Positions 1 through 8,149 are shown, numbered from the stretch's first letter. The stretch is 64,000 nt of DNA from Thermicanus aegyptius DSM 12793 (GCF_000510645.1 NZ_KI783301.1:1308705-1372704), one strand, 5' to 3'. Program-made: numbers and translations. Notes: generated by a model from the letters alone, not told the origin.

Positions 1-388
1 TACAGGCGATGCTCAGAACGATCATGAAAATGAAAGAAGGGCGTCCTTTGACGAACCGCAAAGGGGACACGAGCCAAAACGTTTCGTCTGTAAAATCCAC
101 GATACGCCAGTGGTTACGTGAAGTGAAACGAGAGTCGAAAGGGTGTATTGACGGGACAATTCGCTTGTTGCTGGGGCCTATGCAAAGCAGTCCGACGGGT
201 CGGGCCATAAAAGGATTGTTAAGAGGAAATTAAAGGAAAACCATGCATGGAAAATGAAAGGATGATAAACGAAAGCGCTACCAAGTGAGAGAGGGCAAAA
301 AAAGTTTTAAATCATTTTGGGAAGGTGCCCACGATGACTTGACTCAGACAAGATTAGGGGGGTTATGGAAAAGAAATTTCTTTCAAGG
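1..388. other. Stretch without a recognised gene
   Basis: Open frames exist here (for example a 74-residue basic one at 9-233), but none has a convincing ribosome binding site and I recognise no family. The region may be the remains of an accessory gene cut off by the window edge. The last part serves as the leader of the hicBA pair. Confidence 0.3.
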
Positions 389-394
389 TATAAT
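366..394 (+). promoter_or_regulatory. Putative sigma-A promoter of hicBA
   Basis: A perfect -10 TATAAT lies at 389-394. A weak -35, TGGAAA at 366-371, is 17 bases upstream. Transcription would start near 401, about 35 bases before the hicB start. HicB proteins usually repress their own promoter, but no clear operator palindrome was found. Confidence 0.5.
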
Positions 395-435
395 CCCTTT
401 AAGGTCTAAAGATGATATACAAGGAGAGATTAACA

Positions 436-648
436 TTGAGAAAGTTCCATATCATTCTTATACCGGATCCAGAGGACGGGGGTTATACTGTAGAGGTTCC
501 CGGACTTCCCGGGTGTGTCACCCAGGGGGATACGGTGGAAGAGTGTTTGAAGAACGCAAAAGAAGCTATTGAACTTCACCTTGAGGGGATGGAAGAAGGA
601 GAAAAAATGGATATTGATCCAATCTTCGCTGTAGTCGAGGTGGATTAG
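436..648 (+). CDS. hicB: HicB-family antitoxin
   Basis: Antitoxin of a type II toxin-antitoxin pair, which binds and inhibits the HicA RNase encoded next to it and normally represses the operon. The product has about 70 residues and the typical N-terminal HicB fold: a short beta strand (FHIILIPDPEDGGYTVE), then VPGLPGCVTQGDT and the helix EECLKNAKEAIE. No DNA-binding domain follows, so this is the short HicB form. The frame is open back to an ATG at 412, but AAGGAGAG at 421-428 lies seven bases before TTG at 436, and translation from there gives the family's usual MRKFHIIL-like start. The stop codon directly abuts the ATG of hicA. Confidence 0.85.
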   Translation: MRKFHIILIPDPEDGGYTVEVPGLPGCVTQGDTVEECLKNAKEAIELHLEGMEEGEKMDIDPIFAVVEVD

Positions 649-870
649 ATGCCGCCGCTTCCTTCAATCTCAAGTCGTGAGGTGCTAAGAGCCTTTCAAA
701 ATGCAGGCTTTAAAATAAAGCGCCAGAAAGGTTCACATATTCATCTTGTCAAAAAAGAACGTCATGTCACCATTCCGCTTCATGATCCGATTAAACGAGG
801 GACATTAAGAAACGCAATTCGCCAAGCCGGGATGACGGTAGAAGAGTTTCTCTCTTATTTACACGAATAG
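649..870 (+). CDS. hicA: HicA-family mRNA interferase toxin
   Basis: Small (73 aa) toxin of the YcfA/HicA family: a double-stranded-RNA-binding-like fold that cleaves mRNA when not bound by HicB. The family motif GSHIHLVK is present, with the catalytic histidine at residue 30, followed by VTIPLHDPIKRGTLRNAIRQAGM, typical of the third strand and last helix. It starts directly after the hicB stop, so the two are translationally coupled. The order antitoxin first, toxin second is the less usual one for type II systems but common for hicBA in Firmicutes. Confidence 0.88.
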   Translation: MPPLPSISSREVLRAFQNAGFKIKRQKGSHIHLVKKERHVTIPLHDPIKRGTLRNAIRQAGMTVEEFLSYLHE

Positions 871-884
871 TAAGTAAGAGCTTT

Positions 885-920
885 AAAAGACCAAGGTTCT
901 AAGATGAATCTTGGTCTTTT
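885..920 (+). terminator. Terminator of hicBA
   Basis: Perfect 11-base arms AAAAGACCAAG (885-895) and CTTGGTCTTTT (910-920), followed by CATTTTT. The hairpin covers the only ATG (904) available to the next open frame, which casts doubt on that start. Confidence 0.8.
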
Positions 921-1767
921 CATTTTTAAAAAAAGGAGGAAACGGACAAAGGAACATCCGGACGAAATCAGTAAACCGAATTCTGATCCCTTTCTGCGCC
1001 TTTCGCTGCAAGAGCTTCTCTGGGCGTATTACAAAGGCCCCATTCCCGCCAGCCCTTATGAAAAAGAAGTGATGAATCGAATTGCCAAGTATAAATATGG
1101 AGTAGATTCTTGGGATCAGATTCCGAAAGCAAAAGTAACGAGGGATTTAGGATTGATGACCCAATGGTCCTTCGACTACGCCATTCTCCTCGACTATCAC
1201 TTCAACGAAGAAGGAAAACTGGACAGCTTCATCTTCCGCCCCATTGGACAGCGTTACGCATTCCGGGTCACCGTCAAAAATCCGATTGGAAGTTATGTGA
1301 ATAGCGCAGGATGGGCTGGTTTCAATGACGAAAAATTCAATGGAGTATTAAGCGAGATTGTTACTCCGGAAATTATGGAAGAGATCAAGAAATCAGGTGT
1401 GGTTATTGGCTTTTATTCCGGAACAGGAAGGGCGACCGGAGAGGTAGATACCCGCTTTACCCCGCCTTTTGTGATCTATTCCAATGACGATTTTAGCCTA
1501 AAGTATGTTGAAGTATACCGCTGGAATAACACGGATTATATGGTCAAGGAAATTCGTGGCGGAGGCGATTTTCAGTTTGCTGTTGGAGGCTACTCCACAG
1601 AAGAAAGCGACTATAGCCCCGGAAGCAAGATTCTGCCGGATTATTTCACCAAACGGAGAAGCTTTACACCCGGCAGCGAATGGAGACCCTGGACGAAGGA
1701 TGAAGCCGCTTGGATTCCACAAACGACGTATCAGGTGACAAGGTCATGGTACACCAAAAGCGAATAA
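904..1767 (+). CDS. Orphan protein, possibly N-terminally truncated
   Basis: I do not recognise the family. The frame encodes up to 287 residues, rich in aromatic amino acids and beta-type segments, without membrane spans or a signal peptide. A basic N-terminal run (KKRRKRTKE) is followed by a helical part and then a mixed domain with several W, Y and F residues. The nominal ATG lies inside the hicBA terminator. A good AAAGGAGG (931-937 region) follows it but has no start codon at a proper distance, so either the gene starts in an unusual way or its 5' end has been lost. It ends 17 bases before a strong terminator, which supports it having been a transcribed gene. Confidence 0.5.
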   Translation: MNLGLFIFKKRRKRTKEHPDEISKPNSDPFLRLSLQELLWAYYKGPIPASPYEKEVMNRIAKYKYGVDSWDQIPKAKVTRDLGLMTQWSFDYAILLDYHFNEEGKLDSFIFRPIGQRYAFRVTVKNPIGSYVNSAGWAGFNDEKFNGVLSEIVTPEIMEEIKKSGVVIGFYSGTGRATGEVDTRFTPPFVIYSNDDFSLKYVEVYRWNNTDYMVKEIRGGGDFQFAVGGYSTEESDYSPGSKILPDYFTKRRSFTPGSEWRPWTKDEAAWIPQTTYQVTRSWYTKSE

Positions 1768-1784
1768 AGAATAAGTCATTTAGC

Positions 1785-1811
1785 GAGCCGTCCTATCGAC
1801 GGCTCCTTTTC
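1785..1811 (+). terminator. Intrinsic terminator split by the intron
   Basis: Arms GAGCCGTC (1785-1792) and GACGGCTC (1798-1805) followed by CTTTTC. The U-tract is interrupted at 1811/1812 by the group II intron and resumes as TTTTTG at 3707. It originally terminated the orphan gene at 904-1767. Confidence 0.85.
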
Positions 1812-3706
1812 GTGCGCCCAGCATGGGCGTTATCTTTAGGGTGAAAGTCCCGAACGGGGGCTGGCGAGCGCCTACCGTTAGCCAACAGCAAGGGTGTCCA
1901 TCGTGAGGTGGAATCTGGAGGAAGCTTACGGCAAACGCCCGGCCTAAGGTACACGAACCCAATTTGAGGCTGGAATAGTCGGATGAGCCTGCTAAACAAG
2001 GTAAAGTCCAAAGCCGCCAAGGGCTATTTCAGTAAACTTGGGTAGGCACATGGGCGGAAAGATAACGTCCTTACCTGGGGAGGCCTGCACGGAACGCCAT
2101 CTGCCGATGGTAACCGGGGTCGTAAGGTCCCGCTGAACGTGCAGGAGTCAGCAGAAGCCATAGTACGCAAATACGGGACGCCGGAAAGCGGAAGGGCTGA
2201 ACGTCAATTCAAGGATGAGTCAGAATCTTTCGAGACGCGATGTGTTGAATGCAGAATTCCGCAAGGAACTACTCCGGGGAAGTAAGAGTGAAGCTCTGAG
2301 GGCGCCGGAGAGGGCAGAGCATCGACCGGCAAGACCTGAATGTCATCCTGCGAAGGGAGAAGTATCAGTAATGGACTTGATGGAACAAATCCTATCACGG
2401 CAGAATCTGTTGGAAGCCCTACATCGGGTGGAATCCAACAAAGGTGCGGTAGGCATCGATGGAGTCTCGACCGAGCAACTCCGGGAATATGTCATGAAGC
2501 ACTGGGGGACGATTCGCCAGCAATTGCTGGAGGGAACCTACAAACCTTCTCCGGTTCGAAGGGTCGAAATCCCGAAACCCGACGGCGGAGTTCGGCTACT
2601 GGGCATCCCTACCGTGATTGACCGGTTGATTCAGCAAGCCATCCTTCAAGTCCTGACCCCCATCGTTGACCCGGGGTTTTCCCCCAACAGCTTTGGTTTT
2701 CGACCAAACCGCCGCGGCCATAGCGCAGTAAGACAAGCCCAACGGTTTATCCGCGAGGGATACCGTATTGTGGTAGATATCGACTTGGCACAATTCTTTG
2801 ACCGGGTGAATCATGACATCCTGATGAGTAGGGTAGCAAGGAAAATAAAAGACAAGCGAGTCTTGAAACTTATCCGGGCATACCTGCAATCAGGGGTTAT
2901 GACGGGTGGCGTCTGCGTGAGCAGTGAGGAAGGGACTCCACAAGGGGGACCACTCAGTCCGCTGCTTGGAAACATATTACTGGATGACTTGGACAAGGAA
3001 CTGGAACGCCGGGGATTGCGCTTCTGCAGATATGCAGACGACTGTAACATCTATGTGAAAACAAGGCGGGCAGGGGAACGGATCAAAGCGAGTGTCACGC
3101 GATTCTTGGAAGGAAGACTTAAAATCAAAGTAAATGAGGAGAAAAGCGCAGTAGACTGGCCCTGGAAACGGAAGTTCCTGGGGTTCAGCTTCACCTTTGA
3201 GAAGGAAGCGAGAATCCGACTAGCGCCCAAATCGCTAAAGCGGGTCAAGAACAAAATCAGGGAATTAACAACCCCAACATGGAGTATCTCGATGAAGGAA
3301 CGCATCCGGATACTCAATCAATATCTCATGGGGTGGATGGGATACTACGCACTCATCGAAACGCCCTCTATACTTAAGACGCTGGAACAATGGACCCGCA
3401 GAAGACTGCGGTTATGCCTATGGCACCAGTGGAAACGGGTTCGAACTAGAATCCGGGAGTTACGAGCCTTGGGCCTCCCTGAAAGACAAGTCCTCGAAAT
3501 CGCGAATACGCGAAAAGGCGCATGGCGCACCTCTCAAACTCCCCACTTACACAAAGCCCTCGGAATTGCCTATTGGCAGTCCCAAGGTCTCAAGAGTTTA
3601 ACCCAAAGATACAACGAGCTTCGTCAAGGTTGGCGAACCGCCTAGTGCGGAACCGCATGCTAGGTGGTGTGAGAGGACGGGGGTTAGCCGCCCCCTCCTA
3701 CTCGAT
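1812..3706 (+). mobile_element. Group IIC intron
   Basis: A complete intron of 1895 nt. The 5' end is GTGCG at 1812. The 5' ribozyme domains fill 1812 to about 2360, and the reverse transcriptase lies in domain IV. Domain V follows the ORF: ACCGCCTAG (about 3638) pairs with CTAGGTGGT (about 3660) around TGCGGAACCGCA. Domain VI follows from 3671 (GAGAGGACGGGGG, then CCGCCCCCTCC) and ends CTACTCGAT at 3706. Group IIC introns are known to insert just after the stem of intrinsic terminators, and this one sits in a terminator U-tract. Length, lack of an endonuclease domain in its protein and target choice all agree with class C. Confidence 0.93.
2371..3645 (+). CDS. ltrA: Group IIC intron reverse transcriptase/maturase
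   Basis: Multifunctional intron-encoded protein that helps the intron fold and splice and makes cDNA during mobility. Reverse transcriptase blocks are in order: VRRVEIPKPDGGVR, LLGIPTVIDRLIQQAI, FGFRPNRRGHSAV, GTPQGGPLSPLL and the catalytic YADD (within FCRYADDCN). A thumb/maturase domain follows (SISMKERIRILNQYLMGWMGYY, then the basic RRRLRLCLWHQWKRVRTRIR). It ends after the maturase part with no HNH endonuclease domain. From memory it is very close to the Geobacillus GsI-IIC enzyme. The frame is open to an ATG at 2215, but the ATG at 2371, with AGGGAGA upstream, gives a 424-residue protein matching the usual 420-residue length; the part before it would overlap ribozyme sequence. Confidence 0.93.
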   Translation: MDLMEQILSRQNLLEALHRVESNKGAVGIDGVSTEQLREYVMKHWGTIRQQLLEGTYKPSPVRRVEIPKPDGGVRLLGIPTVIDRLIQQAILQVLTPIVDPGFSPNSFGFRPNRRGHSAVRQAQRFIREGYRIVVDIDLAQFFDRVNHDILMSRVARKIKDKRVLKLIRAYLQSGVMTGGVCVSSEEGTPQGGPLSPLLGNILLDDLDKELERRGLRFCRYADDCNIYVKTRRAGERIKASVTRFLEGRLKIKVNEEKSAVDWPWKRKFLGFSFTFEKEARIRLAPKSLKRVKNKIRELTTPTWSISMKERIRILNQYLMGWMGYYALIETPSILKTLEQWTRRRLRLCLWHQWKRVRTRIRELRALGLPERQVLEIANTRKGAWRTSQTPHLHKALGIAYWQSQGLKSLTQRYNELRQGWRTA

Positions 3707-3734
3707 TTTTGATTCCAAGATAAGGAGGATGAAG

Positions 3735-3887
3735 ATGAATCCGATTTTGCGTCACAAACGATGGATAAGCGCCTCTTTGGTTTTGGCGCTTCTTTTATCC
3801 CTTCTTGCTGTCTTTCAGGTTTTTGGGGGTTATCTTGACGGCGGGAATATATTCGACATCAATCTCTCCAGCTATCCCAACCACTGA
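3735..3887 (+). CDS. Small exported or membrane peptide (50 aa)
   Basis: A strong AAGGAGG (3722-3728) precedes ATG 3735 by six bases (ATG 3729 is in frame but touches the ribosome binding site). The product has a basic N-terminus (NPILRHKRW), one hydrophobic segment at about residues 11-31 and a short polar tail rich in D, N and S ending SYPNH. This is the layout of a signal-peptide-bearing pro-peptide or a one-span membrane peptide. I know no homologue. Its 3' end lies in a nested inverted repeat. It was probably separated from its upstream neighbour by the intron. Confidence 0.6.
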   Translation: MNPILRHKRWISASLVLALLLSLLAVFQVFGGYLDGGNIFDINLSSYPNH

Positions 3888-3936
3888 GATTGATGTTGGG
3901 GGGGCGAATCCTATCCCCCTCAAAGAATATATTCCC
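3843..3936 (+). repeat. Nested inverted repeats at the peptide gene end
   Basis: Outer arms GGGAATATATTC (3843-3854) and GAATATATTCCC (3925-3936) are perfect complements. Inside them ACATCAATCTC (3856-3866) pairs with GAGATTGATGT (3886-3896), and G7 (3898-3904) can pair with C5 (3915-3919). The RNA could form a three-way junction whose 5' strand lies in the peptide's coding sequence. No long U-run follows, so it is not a standard terminator. Confidence 0.7.
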
Positions 3937-3980
3937 TCCATTTTGTAAAAAATAGAACAGTGGGAAAGGAAGGGGATCAA

Positions 3981-4157
3981 ATGGCTTCATCCAATGACCT
4001 GATTCGATATATGACGCAAGAATTGGTTCGTTATTTGGATCAACCCCGTGAAGGCAGGAAAAAGAAGGCGAAGGAGCCCTTTTCCATGCGGATGTTTGGA
4101 CTTCTGCCCATGGCGGCGAAATTGGCGTGGGAAAAACATAAAAGGGGGAAAAAATGA
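3981..4157 (+). CDS. yqzE: YqzE family protein
   Basis: Short (58 aa) conserved Bacillales protein of unknown function, encoded after the comG competence pilus operon in B. subtilis. Family features seen: N-terminal SSNDLIRYMTQELVRYLDQP, a lysine-rich linker, and the hydrophobic FSMRMFGLLPMAAKLAW near the C-terminus, probably a membrane-associated helix. GGAAGGGGATCAA before ATG 3981 supplies the ribosome binding site. The comG genes are not next to it here. Confidence 0.82.
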   Translation: MASSNDLIRYMTQELVRYLDQPREGRKKKAKEPFSMRMFGLLPMAAKLAWEKHKRGKK

Positions 4158-4316
4158 TCGGTGGGCTTTTGAGATGACAGAGAGAGCATAAATGGCCACT
4201 ATGAGGCGATGGTTTTGCCAGGTGAGAATGAGAACATGAAGGAAATGTCGGAAAGGATCGCCGCGTCCCAGTCGCAAACGCGGAAGGAAGGACCGCCGGA
4301 CAAGTGGCTGAAACCC

Positions 4317-5195
4317 TTAAGAATCGTTTGCAACGGTAAAGAGGTTTTCCAAAGAAACCGTGGGTACGAATTTCCCATCGGTTTCTTTTCCTTTGGGAAA
4401 AAGAGGAAGAAAACGGTATCCTTCCTGGTCAAGGGCGATGTAGTAAATCTCCTGATCCCACCGATGAAAGCCCACGACAGGCAAAAGGAGATGTATTTTT
4501 CCATGCCGGATGCGGATGTCGAGATAGGTGTGATTTAAGATGATCTCCTTAGGTTCGTCTACTTTCCTCCTCTTTTTTAAAATTGCCTCGATGGGAAATG
4601 CCCCCTCCATCTCCTTTCTTTCTGCGACGGAGCTTTGGGTCATTTCTTTCGGCGATAAAGGAGGACCCAAATTGTGTAGATCGTCTGTGGGAGTTCGTAC
4701 CTCCATCCCGCTCCATTCCTCCGGTATAGCTTCGGTGGTTTTTGCATCAAAAACCCGCTCCTCTCCATTTCCTTTCACAAGAAAATAAGAGGATATCCCT
4801 TGATAAATTTTCTCCTTCTTCGTCGCTTTCGTGTCGGGATAATAAGAGGAAAGCGTATCTTCATCGAAGAGGCTGTTTCCATCCGTCCCATATTCCAGGA
4901 GGAGAAAGTGGCCCTGGTCATCTTCACCAATCACCAGATAGCCCACCTTAGATTCTCCTTTCCTGATCGTGACGAGCCAGGTTCGCGAATTGGGACCCAG
5001 GGGCTCTTTGCTGATTTTTCCATCTCTCCATGAGGAAAAAACGCCGCCTTTTTGGATCAGCTCCTCTATCCAAGCGTGGGTTTGGCGTGTAAACGTTTCC
5101 TCCCAATGTTCGTTCAAAGAATTCCCGGAGCTTTCTTGGGGGAAGAGAAGCAAAAACATGAAAAGAAGGGGAAGGGGAAACCATTTCTTTCGCAT
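4317..5195 (-). CDS. Predicted secreted protein, unknown function
   Basis: A 292-residue protein with a clear signal peptide: MRKKW then a leucine/phenylalanine-rich core, cleaved near SSGNS. The mature part is hydrophilic, with repeated short beta-type segments and no known catalytic motif, and suggests a cell-surface protein. I do not recognise a family. The frame is open upstream, but AAAGGAG eight bases before the ATG at 5195 and the signal peptide decide the start. It lies between yqzE and yqhG, where B. subtilis has the sin and tapA-sipW-tasA biofilm genes. It is transcribed toward yqzE and probably alone. Confidence 0.75.
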   Translation of the reverse strand: MRKKWFPLPLLFMFLLLFPQESSGNSLNEHWEETFTRQTHAWIEELIQKGGVFSSWRDGKISKEPLGPNSRTWLVTIRKGESKVGYLVIGEDDQGHFLLLEYGTDGNSLFDEDTLSSYYPDTKATKKEKIYQGISSYFLVKGNGEERVFDAKTTEAIPEEWSGMEVRTPTDDLHNLGPPLSPKEMTQSSVAERKEMEGAFPIEAILKKRRKVDEPKEIILNHTYLDIRIRHGKIHLLLPVVGFHRWDQEIYYIALDQEGYRFLPLFPKGKETDGKFVPTVSLENLFTVANDS

Positions 5196-5377
5196 GAGAT
5201 CAACTCCTTTTGATAGAGTGGGAATCCGGTGTCCGATAAGAGATTTCTCTTTATCCCATTTTGGGGAAATCCATTTCGGTGGGGACAAGCTTTTCTTTCA
5301 TCATAGGGGAAAAGGGGAAAAATGTTTGTTTTTTCCTGTCAGGATCTCCTTTCATTTTCTCTTCTTTTTTTATCAAA

Positions 5378-5400
5378 ATATTCCATCCTTTGATGGAAGA
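5378..5400 (-). terminator. Possible terminator after yqhG
   Basis: On the minus strand TTCCATC-AAAG-GATGGAA is followed by TATTTTGAT, a short seven-base-pair hairpin with a weak U-tract between yqhG and the secreted-protein gene. Confidence 0.45.
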
Positions 5401-5424
5401 AGTCAGATTTCTTTCCATCGGTTC

Positions 5425-6270
5425 TCATGGGGAGAGGGAAGTGGGAAGGAGATAGAGAATCCCTTGGTTGATGGGATTTACCTCAATGTGGGGAGAATAT
5501 TGCCATTCCAGTTCCCTTAATCTTTTCTCCCGTTCCCGGATCACCTTCTGAAGGAAATTTTCCTCTTCTTCTCTTTTCCCCTTTTCCCGAATTTCTCCCA
5601 ATCTCCTTTCGTAGTATTGAAGGGTTTGTTTTTTTTCCGCCTCAAGGCGCCTCCTTGCTTCATCGGCCCATTCCTCTCCTTCGGCACGGAGGAGGCTTAA
5701 GATTCTCTCCTCCAGACGAAAGGCGGCCTCCCGGATGGTGAGACGAGGGGGGGTTAAAAATAGATGAGGGGAGAGGGTGGAATTTAGGGGAAGGGAGAGG
5801 ATGCGGGAGAAAAAATCTTCGATGATCCTTCCTGTTCCCAGATGAAGGCCGAAAGAGAGGAGTTTGTCCCGCTTGAGATCGGATAGGTATTCCACCTTAT
5901 AGTTTACGAAGAGCCATGGATCAAGGGGTTTCTTTTTGGATGCAAAGGGAACTTCCTCGTACAGGCGAATAAATCTCCCCTTTTTTTTCGTCGCTTCGAA
6001 GATGGCTTTAAGCCGTGGGGAACCGAACAATAATGGCTCCGTTCGCAACTCCTTTACCTCTTGGGGTTGAAAGAGGTAAGTGATCTCCAATAGCTCTGGT
6101 TTCATTCCCATCGATTCTACATAGCTCCAATAAAAGGGACGGTAACCCAGGTCTTTATCCGTTTCAGGCGTAAGGCGGACGGTGATCAAGTTCTGATCCT
6201 TGCGCAATAAATCGCATTTCCTGTGTTGAAAGAAGGCTTCGACGAATTCCCTTACCTCTTGTTGATCCAA
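5425..6270 (-). CDS. yqhG: YqhG family protein
   Basis: Conserved Bacillales protein of unknown function (281 aa) that always accompanies the helicase YqhH. The N-terminal two thirds is a mixed domain starting MDQQEVREFVEAFFQHRKC; the C-terminal third is a charged coiled coil (about residues 185-250, rich in E, R and K). Start TTG at 6270 is preceded by AAGGAGG at seven bases. It overlaps the end of yqhH by 19 bases, so the two are co-translated. A role together with YqhH in DNA or RNA handling is inference from context only. Confidence 0.88.
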   Translation of the reverse strand: MDQQEVREFVEAFFQHRKCDLLRKDQNLITVRLTPETDKDLGYRPFYWSYVESMGMKPELLEITYLFQPQEVKELRTEPLLFGSPRLKAIFEATKKKGRFIRLYEEVPFASKKKPLDPWLFVNYKVEYLSDLKRDKLLSFGLHLGTGRIIEDFFSRILSLPLNSTLSPHLFLTPPRLTIREAAFRLEERILSLLRAEGEEWADEARRRLEAEKKQTLQYYERRLGEIREKGKREEEENFLQKVIREREKRLRELEWQYSPHIEVNPINQGILYLLPTSLSP

Positions 6271-7973
6271 TGGGAAACCTCCTTAAGAGCACGATCCTCC
6301 CCTGTCTCCTCTTGCAGCCGGCGGATGGAATGAAAGACCTCCGACACATTTTCCAGCTTGATTCGCATCTCCTGTTCGCTCCTGGATCCCATAAAGATAT
6401 CGATCAAATGTGTCTCCAACGTGGTCCCCTTTGGCAGGCGTTCGAGAATGGTATCCAGTTGCCCGATTACGATTTCGAAAAGGTCGATCTTTTCATAGAG
6501 CAAATGGAGAATGGCTTCCTCGACGGTTCCCAAGGTTGTCAAGTTATAGATGGTAACTTCCCTCCGTTGACCGAGGCGGTGAATCCTGCCGATCCGTTGT
6601 TCAATCTTCATGGGATTCCAAGGGAGGTCATAATTAATGATCCGGTTGCAAAATTGGAGATTAATCCCTTCTCCTCCTGCCTCCGTGGCCACCAGGACTT
6701 GGGCCCTTTTTTCAAACAATTCCCTCATCCAGTCTTTTTTGTTTCTCCCAAATCCCCCGCGGAAGGGAATGGAGGTAATGCCGTGTTCATGCAAATAATG
6801 TTGTAAGTAATTCATGGTCCCCCGGAACTGGGTGAAGAGAATCACTTTATCGTTGATCTCTTGAATCAGTTCTACCGCTTTTTTCGCTTTGGTGTTGACG
6901 GTCACCCTTTTTCCGATTTCCACCAATTCCCCAATTTCATCACGGAGGGGAGATTCGGGGGGCAGCTGTTCCAACATCCGGATTAAACTGAGGTATGTGG
7001 CATCTTTGCTCGAGGTAAGCTCCCGCTGAAGGGTGATGAGGGGGAGCGTTCCTCGAATCCCCTTTTCCCGATACTGCTGGCGTACAAAGGAGGTTACCTT
7101 TTCATAAAAGAGGCGCTCCTCGGGAGTCAGTTCGATGGGGACGGTGACTACATTCCGCTTGGGCAGGGAAATCCCGCTGTCTGCCTTGCGATTTCTGATC
7201 ATGACCCGGTCCAACTCCATCTTTAACAGCTTGCTGTTCTTCGACTCCCGCTTTCCTTCCACATATTTTCCTTGAAATTCCGACGTTGACCCCAGATATC
7301 CGGGTTTTAAGAGGGTGATCAGATTGTAGAGTTCACTCAGTTCGTTTTGGATGGGAGTGGCGGTTAGGAGAAGACAGTATTTCTTTCGAATCTCCTTGAC
7401 GAATTGATAATTCTTCGTCTTCTCGTTTTTTAGTTTGTGGGCTTCATCGATGATGAGCATGTCGTATTCCTGATTGAGGACGTGGCTCCGATGGGGTTCC
7501 CGTTTAGCCGTGTCGATGGAGGCGATTAGAATCGCTTCTTTTTCCCACATATATGCCTTTCTTTGGACGATGGCGGGAATGAGGCACTTATCGGCCAACT
7601 CCCGTTGCCATTGCAATACAAGGGAGGAAGGAACGAGGATGAGGGACTTTTTCACCAATCCCCGCAGGAGATATTCTTTTAGGATGAGACCGGCTTCGAT
7701 CGTCTTCCCCAATCCCACCTCATCGGCGAGTAGGGCACGGCCGTGCATTTCAAAAAGGACTTTTTGAATGCTTCTCTTTTGATGGGGGTATAAATTGAGA
7801 TGGGGTAAGGCTTTTAAAGATTGGAGCTCATGAAATTCTTTTATGGCGGTAGCCTCTTCGGCCCGATAGGCCATTTGAAATAGGGTCCAGCTATCCCAGG
7901 GGCCATCTTCCCTCATTCGTCGTTCCAGCTCCATGAATGATTGGTGGTGAATGCGGACGGGGACAGGGGTCAT
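6252..7973 (-). CDS. yqhH: SNF2-type DEAD/DEAH helicase YqhH
   Basis: Superfamily 2 ATPase of the SNF2/RapA type, likely a nucleic acid translocase that remodels protein-DNA or polymerase complexes. Motifs in order: LYPHQ (Q-like), LLADEVGLGKTIEAG (Walker A), LILVPSSLVLQWQREL (Ia), IIDEAHKLKN (DEAH box), LLLTATPIQNELSELYNL (III), then the second lobe VILFTQFRG, VLVATEAGGEGINLQFC and INYDLPWNPMKIEQRIGRIHRLGQ (motifs V-VI). At 573 residues it has the family length. AAGGAGGTGAC just before ATG 7973 fixes the start. It is divergent from the glycine cleavage operon, as in B. subtilis. Confidence 0.93.
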   Translation of the reverse strand: MTPVPVRIHHQSFMELERRMREDGPWDSWTLFQMAYRAEEATAIKEFHELQSLKALPHLNLYPHQKRSIQKVLFEMHGRALLADEVGLGKTIEAGLILKEYLLRGLVKKSLILVPSSLVLQWQRELADKCLIPAIVQRKAYMWEKEAILIASIDTAKREPHRSHVLNQEYDMLIIDEAHKLKNEKTKNYQFVKEIRKKYCLLLTATPIQNELSELYNLITLLKPGYLGSTSEFQGKYVEGKRESKNSKLLKMELDRVMIRNRKADSGISLPKRNVVTVPIELTPEERLFYEKVTSFVRQQYREKGIRGTLPLITLQRELTSSKDATYLSLIRMLEQLPPESPLRDEIGELVEIGKRVTVNTKAKKAVELIQEINDKVILFTQFRGTMNYLQHYLHEHGITSIPFRGGFGRNKKDWMRELFEKRAQVLVATEAGGEGINLQFCNRIINYDLPWNPMKIEQRIGRIHRLGQRREVTIYNLTTLGTVEEAILHLLYEKIDLFEIVIGQLDTILERLPKGTTLETHLIDIFMGSRSEQEMRIKLENVSEVFHSIRRLQEETGEDRALKEVSHWINKR

Positions 7974-8072
7974 GTCGTCACCTCCTTTTTCATCTCTTTC
8001 TTTCCTTCCTGGGTTTTTCATCTTCGTATAATTTTTGCATCACGTATTGTGTCCTGATTTTAAAGAAAGTGA

Positions 8073-8100
8073 TTGTCAAACTCGATTTTTCTGATAGGAT
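8073..8100 (+). promoter_or_regulatory. Promoter of the gcv operon
   Basis: TTGTCA at 8073-8078, 16 bases, then TAGGAT at 8095-8100. It lies about 50 bases upstream of the glycine riboswitch, so the riboswitch would be at the 5' end of the transcript. Confidence 0.55.
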
Positions 8101-8149
8101 GGTAGGTAAGGGGTATACTCATAGTATCTCCCGGAACAAATTGAACCTA

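Noticed and set aside
2215-2370. 52-codon N-terminal extension of the intron protein
   Set aside because: It overlaps ribozyme domain sequence, and the shorter start gives the family's usual length and N-terminus.
4209-4538. Plus-strand frame of 109 codons opposite the secreted-protein gene
   Set aside because: Most of it is antisense to the better supported 4317-5195 gene, which has a signal peptide and ribosome binding site.
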